Shown here piece after piece: positions 56,899 to 64,000 of a DNA stretch of 64,000 nt. How positions within the stretch are numbered: the stretch's first letter is position 1; the number at the start of each line of letters is the position of its first letter. The stretch is taken from positions 37,009-101,008 of the forward strand of contig NW_027331424.1 of the NCBI RefSeq assembly GCF_022965805.1, given 5' to 3'. The position numbers and the translations under genes are program-made. The notes beneath the pieces were generated by a model. It was not told where the DNA came from. It did no database searches and worked only from the letters and a program-made list of their open reading frames with translations. This stretch comes from Primulina eburnea. Lineage: Eukaryota > Streptophyta > Magnoliopsida > Lamiales > Gesneriaceae.

Positions 56899-59073
56899 TG
56901 TTAGAGTAGGTGCCCATCGAGCCATGTGTTGGCCGAGTGTTCACAATGAAACTCTATGTATAAGCAATCTTTATTTTAGTAATATTTGAAATTATTATTT
57001 TGGCACATCTTTATCTGTATACCCATGCTAGCTGCATAGATAAAGCCCTTGAATATACAAATAGTAGAAAGAATATGAGATGCTCACATAATGAGTATCA
57101 TGAAACTCATATTTGTAATACTGTATATTCTAAACAGTTCCTAGTCGATTCAGCCGCCGATAAGAAGGATATAGGTCGCTCGAGTTAGAGACTAGTATCT
57201 GCGATGTGAGTACCATGTTTCATTGGTAGGGGACATTGTGATGTCTGATCATGCAGATAGGTGCTCCTGGTAGAGTGCACTGAACAACCCTCCATTAAGG
57301 ACTTTCCAAATGGTTCTTACTTATCGAGAGGAAACATCCTAGTTTATGGTTGTACACCATTAGTCCTTATGACCCGGGACAACATTGAGACTCTATGTGC
57401 TAGCGTTTCACTTTGACTTGTTTACCGACTCTTATGGGGTCATCAGGTGGCAAGGTTGGGTGATCTGTCGAAACATATAGGAGTCGATGCATTGTAGTCG
57501 GGGATTCACCGCTTACCTTCGGGTATGGATATCCTATGTGTTATCATGTGTATGTAGGTTGAAATCTCTGGCCAGAGTATGGTGGTAATTGTGAAAGGGG
57601 TTTCATAGATTACACCATTGATGCAACTACGACATGACACATAGTATCGATTCATTGACAACTCTCGATAAACCAATGGTTGTCGAATCGGTCGGGATAT
57701 ATAAGTTGAAGGGACCGTACTGGACGCTAACCATAATTGAATGGTTCTTGCAGGCACTATCATTTGATACCTAGGGAATCATGTAAGCGATGTTGCTAGG
57801 CGTTTAACATGGTTGGTTGGGTAATATCAGACTTGAGTTCTGACGTTCTTGTTATCAAAGGGTTGATAAGTAAGAATGGAGCAATTGGGGTATGCTCATA
57901 TAAGGACATGTTTAGTCCGAATCACATGGAGATGTGAACCCACGGCTAGTTGTATCAATGAACCATTGAGGGCCACACAAGTGCTGGCTTTCTAGAACCC
58001 GTTGAGAAGTAAAAATAGTTCAATGTGTTGAACGGCTTATAAAGGAGTTTATAAGCGTAAGGAAAATTAGAAGTATGACTTTTATAAAGGAGAAAATAGT
58101 TCAATGTGTTGAACGGCTTATAAATGAGTTTATAAGCGTAAAGAAAAATAGAAGTATGACTTCTATGAGAGAAATGTAAATTTTGATTTATGGAAGTGTT
58201 CCTAAATTAAAATTTGGCCAAGTGAATAATGTATTTGAAAATTGTGATTTTCATAAATATTATTATGGACTAAATAAATTAATTCAAGTGTTGAATTAAT
58301 TAAACACTAGTGGGCCTAGTAGAGTCCAAATAATTAAATTAATTCAAGTGTTGGATTAATTAAATAACATTGGGTCTAGTAGAGCCCAATTAGAAATAAT
58401 TATTAAACTAGTGGGCTTGAGTAAAATCAAGTAATGGTTAAATGGTCTCAAATGTGTTTGAGACATTTAAATAAAAGTCCATGGGCCTTGTAATTGTTAC
58501 AAGCCCAAATAGAATGTGCATGGGGAGATGAAAGGTTGGGAGACAACTTTTTCAAGGTTCTAGGCTTGGGATGCTAAAAAGTGTTTTGGCTTTTCCCACA
58601 ACCAAGACTAGTCATCCTCCCTCATTCTAGACTCAATTTTTTCAAAAATGTCTCTCCTTCTCTCCTAGGGATGAATAGTGCCGAAAATACTATTCATATT
58701 TTCTCTCATATTTTTGTTCTTCAATTTTTGAGGAAACAATACACTTCTCAAAGAAAAATGCTCTAATTTTTCTAGTGCAATATTAGAGTGGTTCTAGCTA
58801 GTTGGTGGTGGGCTTAATATTTGAGCAAGGTGGGCTCAAAGGAAGCTTGAAGATTGTCTTGTCATTGAAGAGCTTAGTTGTATATCAACTAAGTTGGAGC
58901 CATCATCAATCTTTTAAGATTGATAGGTACATTTCTAAACACACTATGAATGTCATTTTTGTGTTTTTGTATTTGCTACACACTATCCTCATGGTGGCCG
59001 AAATTTTTTGATGAAAATTTTGATTTTTTAAACTTCCGTTGCGCTTCCGGTCACCGTAACCGATCCCCTTTCA
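56899..59073 (+). mobile_element. 3' LTR of copia J
   Basis: 2175 bp from TGTTAGAGTAGG to GATCCCCTTTCA. It has two copies of the 80-bp unit (about 58010-58170) and the paired AATT palindromes (about 58270-58360). The terminal sequence variant matches LTR H. Confidence 0.92.
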
Positions 59074-59358
59074 GTTCAACCACCAGTTCTTGGCTACATC
59101 CTGGAGTTGATGGCCAATGAGCTTTATTCTTTTCTCGTCGCCATACTCCAAAGAATCGAATAACATCTCAATGTCTTCGAGCCAACTTTCACAATCCACT
59201 GCCAGTTCTGTACCTTTCAAGGTAGGTGGTCGAAAGGATTGAAATCGTTTAAGCAACGTCTCCATTGGCGTAGCAGTAACATCCATTGGATCTCCGGATG
59301 TGCTACCCTGTTCTGGTGCTGTGGGTCGTAGAGCCACTGCTGCTCTTCGAGGAGGCAT
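59074..59358 (-). pseudogene. gag: Gypsy L gag, N-terminal part
   Basis: The minus-strand frame starts MPPRRAAVALRP at 59358 (an in-frame ATG also lies at 59373). It has a low-complexity N-terminus and the beginning of a gag domain (LLKRFQSFRPP, ESWLEDIEMLFDSL, DVAKNWW). It is cut at 59073 by copia J. The MPPRR start, also seen in D and E, supports this start over the upstream ATG. Confidence 0.88.
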
Positions 59359-59593
59359 GTATCTGATATTCAAACAATTTAGTATACAAGATATACAACT
59401 GTCTCAATCCTCCTCTAGTCAGTTACCTCTGATCTAGAATCGGTTCTGATTCCGTTTATTACACACTGTAATCAATCAGATAACAAACAACATGTAATAA
59501 AGAAAGCAAGAAACATGCTAGCACATCATAAGCAAGGAAGAAGACTCGATCTACCCCGCTCATTCTATCTTATCTCACACTAAAAGATCTATC
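59359..59593 (-). other. Gypsy L leader
   Basis: Non-coding. The minus strand has an acceptor-like ATATCAG five bases before the gag ATG at 59358. Confidence 0.6.
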
Positions 59594-59605
59594 GCTCTGA
59601 TACCA
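59594..59605 (-). other. PBS of gypsy L
   Basis: Minus strand TGGTATCAGAGC, five bases from the LTR end CCCCACA. Confidence 0.9.
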
Positions 59606-59610
59606 CCTGT

Positions 59611-60258
59611 TGTGGGGACCCGGGCTCTAATTCTTTTTCTTGGGATTACATGAATCATTATTCTAAAACGTGGGTCAATTTTTTTCTTTTACATTTAATC
59701 AAATGTAATTAAACAAGCAACAATATTTATTTCATTTACAACATACAAACATAATATACATGTCTTATTCTGTATGTTCTCAACTAACCAGTATTAAAAG
59801 ACCGTACATAATAAAAGACAACTACTGGTCCAACTTCTACGCCCGAGATCTCCACGCTAACACGATCATCTCTGTCTCGACCCAGATCCTGCCCCACCTG
59901 TTGTTATGCACACATACAGACATAACAACAGCCGGAAAACCGGTGAGAACGAATCTCAGTATAAACATGTATACATGCAATAAAACAATCTAAAACATGA
60001 AACATGCTAATATGAATGTCATTCATATATAATCGTGCAATGCGAGTCTAATCATGTCTAGATGCGACTCGACTAGAACTCTAGGGATCCCGTTGTGAAT
60101 AAGACGTCACTGTCTGTCACCTACCCTCCCAATCGAGGTGCTGTACGTCTTATTCCTAGACTTCGGCCTGATCTGTATCCGCGTCTACAATAGGGGCGGT
60201 GATCTTCCCCTAAGCTGTGATATCGCCGAACGTCTAGAAGTCTGCCTGATCTCCAGAC
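59611..60258 (-). mobile_element. 5' LTR of gypsy L (3' part only)
   Basis: Collinear with LTR B from its end CCCCACA for about 650 bp, including the hairpin at 59898-59931 and the AATAAGACG inverted repeat. It is replaced at 60259 by LTR O (flank CAGAC). Confidence 0.9.
59898..59931 (-). other. Conserved LTR hairpin, copy in L
   Basis: CTGTTGTTATG / CATAACAACAG, perfect 11-bp stem as in B. Confidence 0.65.
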
Positions 60259-60536
60259 TGTGGGGACCCGGACGCTAATCATCTTTGGGATTTAATTATC
60301 AATTAAGATAAAACAGGGTCTAAAAATTTTTCGTTTTAAGATATAACTGCGGAAGGTAATGGAATCTAAATACTATACATGTCTGCATAAAATACATTTC
60401 AGTATTAAAGTACAACAAGCTAATTTAAGGTTCAACTACTAAAGTCCAGTAATAAAACCAAGTATACTGTAAGTCCGGAATCACCACGCTACACTCGTCT
60501 TCTCTCATCATCATCTTGACCCTGATCCAGCCCCAC

Positions 60537-60571
60537 CTGTTGTCATGCACACATACAAAACAAGACAACAG
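60537..60571 (-). other. Conserved LTR hairpin, copy in O
   Basis: CTGTTGTCATG / CAAGACAACAG with one A-A mismatch in the stem. Confidence 0.6.
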
Positions 60572-61945
60572 CCGGATAACTCCGGTGAGAAATAAATCCC
60601 AGTATAAAACATGGTAAACATGCATATACATAAAATAATTCATGAAACATGCTGTCTCGAATAAAATCAAAACATTAGATTTCATAAGCTATGAAATCTA
60701 ATCACAACAAGCATGCACTTCAAATCAGCTAAACATGCATATAAACAATCTAAATCATACAAACATGCTATCATAACTGAAAGCAATACCGATGGGTCCC
60801 ATGATCTAGGAGCCACATCCATATGTGCATGCAGTCCTAATCAAATCATGTCTAGACTCGACTCAACTATAACTCTAGGGATCCCGGGGTGAATAAGACG
60901 TCACTGGCTGTCACCTACCCAACCACTCGGGGCGACTGTACGTCTTATTCCTAGACTTCGGTCCGATCTGTATCGACGGCTGGCAATAGGAGTAATGGCT
61001 ACTCCTAAGTTGAGATACACCGAACGTCTAGAAGTCTGACAATGGCTGTCAAGACTTTCCTATCTTAAATGCAATGAATAGAAATCTGTAAACAAAGCAT
61101 AATCATATTCATAACTGAATATCACAATTACTTTACCTGCTTGAATATAATTCTAAAATCAAAGCATAATCAGGTAACGATATAAATAACAATCTAGTAT
61201 GTGATTTTATTGGGAAACTCAAATGAGATTTCATTTGAGTTGGGACTTCCCGAATATCACATGCATTATACCTTTGTCGTCCCCGTCTGATGAAGACTAA
61301 GTCTCGAAGTCGAATTTGTCCATATCTGATCTGAAATGACAATAATCAATACACTGTATCAATGTATAATCCAATTCAAAATCTGTCTGGTCAATATCTG
61401 AATAAGCTACAATCTGATTCCTATCAATCATATCACAAGATAACAGAAACCAATACTGAATCTGATCAATCTGTACCAACTGATGTTTGGACGGCATAAC
61501 GCTACATTCTTGTAATCCCGTCAGTCTTAACATCACAATTACACTACCAGAATTCCTAATAAATCTCAGTACAATCTATAACTTCAGTATCTGTACCTTG
61601 TAACAGCATAATTCTGATAGCAATCTCAATCAATCAACTCTAAAATTCATAACAATGCCATAACCAGTCTATTTCTAAATCTGACTTCGATTCTACAATA
61701 TCTACGGTAGTAGAAACACCATATCCGAATCATATTAAATTCTAACAACATCATAAAATCAAATCTTGTCTAAACGTAATAACACTTACGTCCTTGTGTA
61801 GCCTGCGTTGATAGGAATACAGTACCGAAGTCGGATTTCAATTCAGATAGACGGTTTACTCGCAAATCGATTTCGAAGAAAAGAACAAAGCTTTCCCTTC
61901 AAATCTCGATTTCTCCTCTTCTGAAATGAGATTTACGCAAGGAAA

Positions 61946-61958
61946 TATATATATATAT
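61946..61958 (-). promoter_or_regulatory. TATA box of LTR O
   Basis: TATATATATATA lies about 54 bp from the nearest palindrome, as in K. Confidence 0.6.
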
Positions 61959-62011
61959 ACTTACACTCACATGCAGCAAAGCACATGGATCGTCCTTCGC
62001 GCAACACGTCT

Positions 62012-62273
62012 CGCGCATATGTGCGGCCACTACTCGCGCATATGCGCGAGACCTACTGTCTCGGCGAAACTGCTACTCACGCATATGCGCCATTAATTCC
62101 GCGCATATGCGCCACCCCTTCTGGCCCTCCCGCGCATATGCGCCACTCTACTCGCGCATATGCGCCACTGGTTCTGGCCTTGCCGCGCATGTGCACGCAT
62201 TATCTCGCGCATGTGCGCGCAAGCCTCGGCCAGCTCCGCGCATGTGCGCCAATCCATACAGCGCATGTGCGCG
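62012..62273 (-). repeat. Palindromic box array in LTR O (10 boxes)
   Basis: Boxes start at 62012, 62035, 62078, 62100, 62131, 62153, 62184, 62206, 62237 and 62260. Steps are 23, 43, 22, 31, 22, 31, 22, 31, 23, identical to LTR K. Several linkers differ from K. Confidence 0.9.
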
Positions 62274-62731
62274 GGGCTCTTTCTTGGCACACACATTTAC
62301 ACCTTTCTCATGTGTTCTAGTCCAATCTGTTCTGTCTATAATCATCTTGATTAATTCAATAAATCATTCTGGATTAATCTCCGATTACAGTAATCATATC
62401 CAAATCATTTCAGATTACGGTAATTAAATTTCCGGGCATTACACCCGGACGCTAATCCATTCCTTAATCGTATTTAGGAATAAATAATCAATTATAATGA
62501 ACAGGGTCTAAATTTTTTTTTTAAATACACAGCGGAAACGTAATGTAATTAAATTCAAATTACCTATATACATCTCAGTATATAAAATACAAATCCTGTA
62601 TTACAAAACATCTACTCAAACTAGAGTTTAACAACTAATGTCAAGTGTTCAAACCCTATCTCAGATCAAAGTCCGAAGTCTCCACTCTAACTCGATATCT
62701 CCTCATCTCCTCGACCCTGAACCTGTCCCAC

Positions 62732-62765
62732 CTGTTGTCAAGTACACATACAGACAAGACAACAG
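62732..62765 (-). other. Conserved LTR hairpin, copy in P
   Basis: CTGTTGTC / GACAACAG, 8-bp stem. Confidence 0.5.
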
Positions 62766-62969
62766 CCGGATAAACCGGTGAGAATAACTCCCAGTATAAA
62801 TCAATGAAACATGCAATCATATAACAAATATAGAGCATGTAATCAGGTATCAACAATATGTAACAATCTGAAACATAATCAATAACACACGGTCAACAAT
62901 ACTTGTAGCTACAAAATTCAGACTAGACTCAATCCTAGTCTAGGGATCCCGGTTCCAGAAGTTGGCATG

Positions 62970-63075
62970 TATATATCGACTAACAGTAATAGAAAAGACT
63001 CCAGTTCTATCCACGTCGGTATAGTATCGATTAACAGTAATAGAAAAGACTCCAGTTCTATCCGCAATCATATAA
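62970..63075. repeat. Tandem duplication of about 51 bp in P
   Basis: A unit containing TAACAGTAATAGAAAAGACT and CCAGTTCTATCC occurs twice, starting near 62977 and 63028. Confidence 0.8.
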
Positions 63076-63105
63076 TGCGGGATTGATTCGGCTAGAACGA
63101 GTTGA

Positions 63106-63297
63106 AGAAGGATTATGATATTATAATTCTTGACTTCTGATTCCAGGCCAGAATCAGAGCTTGATCAAAGAAAAATACCTCAGAATGATGTTAGTAAAAC
63201 GAGTTTGGATGTTAAACTCTGTTATTCATTTCTTCTAATAGATTTGGATTGCTTGTGGAGAGTTCGAGGACGAACTCAGATCTAAGAGGGGGAGAAA
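63106..63297 (+). other. Gypsy Q pol 3' untranslated end with hairpin and PPT
   Basis: From about 63210 the sequence matches the region before the PPT of element C, including the hairpin GAGTTCG-AGGA-CGAACTC (63260-63277) and the PPT AAGAGGGGGAGAAA (63284-63297). No coding frame is visible. The part from 63106 to 63209 is unassigned. Confidence 0.7.
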
Positions 63298-63428
63298 TGT
63301 AATGCCCAAGAATTAATCACTGCAATTAACGATGATTGATTTATCATTTCATGTGATTATGACGGGATTAATCGGGACACCGAGAAATGTATTCAGAAAT
63401 AAAATTATGAAAGATATGAGCATGCCAG

Positions 63429-63658
63429 ACCGCACCCGCGGTAAGGGGAGGATCGCACCCGCGATGGTGCTACGGGAATTTGAAAGAATCAATACCGAAG
63501 GGTGACCGCACCCGCGGTGTTAACATTACCGCACCCACGGTGCAGTACCGCACCCGCGGTCTCGACATGTACCGCACCCGCGGTCGTGCAATTGCAAGAT
63601 GGATAAGATTGTCGACGCATGAGCGCACCCGCGGTCTTACACCTACCGTACCCGCGGT
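63429..63658 (+). repeat. GC-box array in LTR Q (8 boxes)
   Basis: ACCGCACCCGCGGT-type boxes start at 63429, 63452, 63505, 63528, 63547, 63571, 63622 and 63645. Steps are 23, 53, 23, 19, 24, 51, 23, close to LTR A. Confidence 0.87.
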
Positions 63659-63705
63659 ACGACGTGCCTTGCAAAGAATGCGCCACCTCTTGACATGCAT
63701 GCAAT

Positions 63706-63715
63706 GATATATATA
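63706..63715 (+). promoter_or_regulatory. TATA box of LTR Q
   Basis: GATATATATA lies 48 bp after the last box and is preceded by CATGCATGCA. Confidence 0.65.
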
Positions 63716-64000
63716 GGTGGTAATCCATTCGAAATTCATTCAGAAAAGTGAAGAAAAGGGTCTGAAGAAGAAAGTAGAAAATCCTTACGCCTTTTTCGAG
63801 AAATCCGTCCGTCTGATTTTGAATCCGACTTCAGTATCGAGTTCCTAGCAACGTAGGCTACAACTGGACGTAAGTTTTACTACGTTTTGACATGCTTTGA
63901 AATTATGATATTGTCAGAATTGAATGGAACTCATATATGTTGTGCTTGACATAGTAGACATCATAGAATTGAAGTCAGATTAAGAAACGGACTGATTATG

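Larger units (their letters stand above)
53603..59073 (+). mobile_element. Copia J, internally deleted element without 5' LTR
   Basis: Plus-strand order: last part of leader, gag-protease, residual integrase, RT, RNase H, PPT and 3' LTR. The 5' LTR and PBS are absent because the leader is interrupted by LTR K at 53602. It lies inside the gag gene of gypsy L (right flank GTTCA). Confidence 0.9.
60259..62443 (-). mobile_element. Complete LTR O (solo as seen here)
   Basis: 2185 bp on the minus strand from TGTAATGCCCGG at 62443 to CCCCACA at 60259. No PBS, PPT or coding sequence adjoins either end. Left flank CAGAC is in LTR L and right flank CCCGG is in LTR P, so no target duplication is seen. 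It contains the hairpin (60537-60571), GTAAGT (61784-61789), TATA (61946-61958) and a box array. Confidence 0.85.
62444..63105 (-). mobile_element. LTR fragment of gypsy P
   Basis: The minus-strand LTR end, lacking its last eight bases, resembles LTRs C and O in the first 100 bp (CCCGGACGCTAATCC) and carries a shorter hairpin (62732-62765). The right boundary is uncertain. It contains an approximately 51-bp tandem duplication. Confidence 0.65.
63298..64000 (+). mobile_element. 3' LTR of gypsy Q (runs off window)
   Basis: Starts TGTAATGCCCAAG after the PPT. GC boxes, TATA and GTAAGT (63870-63875) follow in the same order as in LTR A. Confidence 0.85.

Overview
This window is plant nuclear DNA, almost certainly from a eudicot, and it is built entirely from nested LTR retrotransposons. 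Evidence: chromodomain-type Ty3/gypsy polyproteins, Ty1/copia gag-pol with CCHC knuckles and YVDD reverse transcriptase, long LTRs (1.8-3.0 kb), Met-tRNA-type primer binding sites, polypurine tracts and 5-bp target duplications. From memory the copia gag resembles copies in asterids/Lamiales; this was not checked. I found no host gene, tRNA or rRNA gene.

Elements are lettered here. Left part: gypsy M (+; integrase relic 6480-7151, LTR 7165-9132) was entered by gypsy N (LTR end 6001-6479), which holds gypsy B (-; 2591-6000, internally inverted), which holds gypsy A (+; 1-2590, running off the left edge). M's LTR is also entered by copia H (-; 9133-12827). H was entered by gypsy C (-; 12828-12977 and 37083-41605). 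C's LTR was split by copia G, whose target duplication ATACA lies at 12973-12977 and 37083-37087, so the 24.1 kb block 12978-37082 is one insertion with later ones inside: copia F (15423-24820) and gypsy E (24865-34203, target duplication GATGT).

Right part: gypsy D (41606-52642) is the youngest and most complete element. Its LTRs are nearly identical and each coding region carries one in-frame stop. Its flanks do not match. It is followed by a gypsy K LTR fragment (52643-53602), copia J (+; 53603-59073), gypsy L (- ; 59074-60258), LTR O (60259-62443), LTR fragment P (62444 to about 63105) and the start of gypsy Q (+; about 63210-64000, off the right edge).

Within each element the parts follow the usual cycle: an LTR promoter drives a genomic RNA, the PBS and PPT prime cDNA synthesis, Gag packages, and protease, RT/RNase H and integrase process, copy and insert. 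All copies seen are broken or truncated.

The most interesting signals are non-coding. (1) Seven gypsy LTRs carry arrays of GC-rich 14-bp boxes of three unrelated sequences but one shared geometry (pairs 22-24 bp apart); six of the arrays end about 45-55 bp from a TATA box, and all seven LTRs have a GTAAGT, about 160-175 bp beyond the TATA box where one is visible. (2) D and E carry what looks like a true GT-AG intron between gag and pol. (3) Two hairpins, one in the LTR and one just before the PPT, show compensatory changes between families. (4) Two separate copia insertions share the same frame-breaking 23-bp deletion, which suggests mobilisation in trans.
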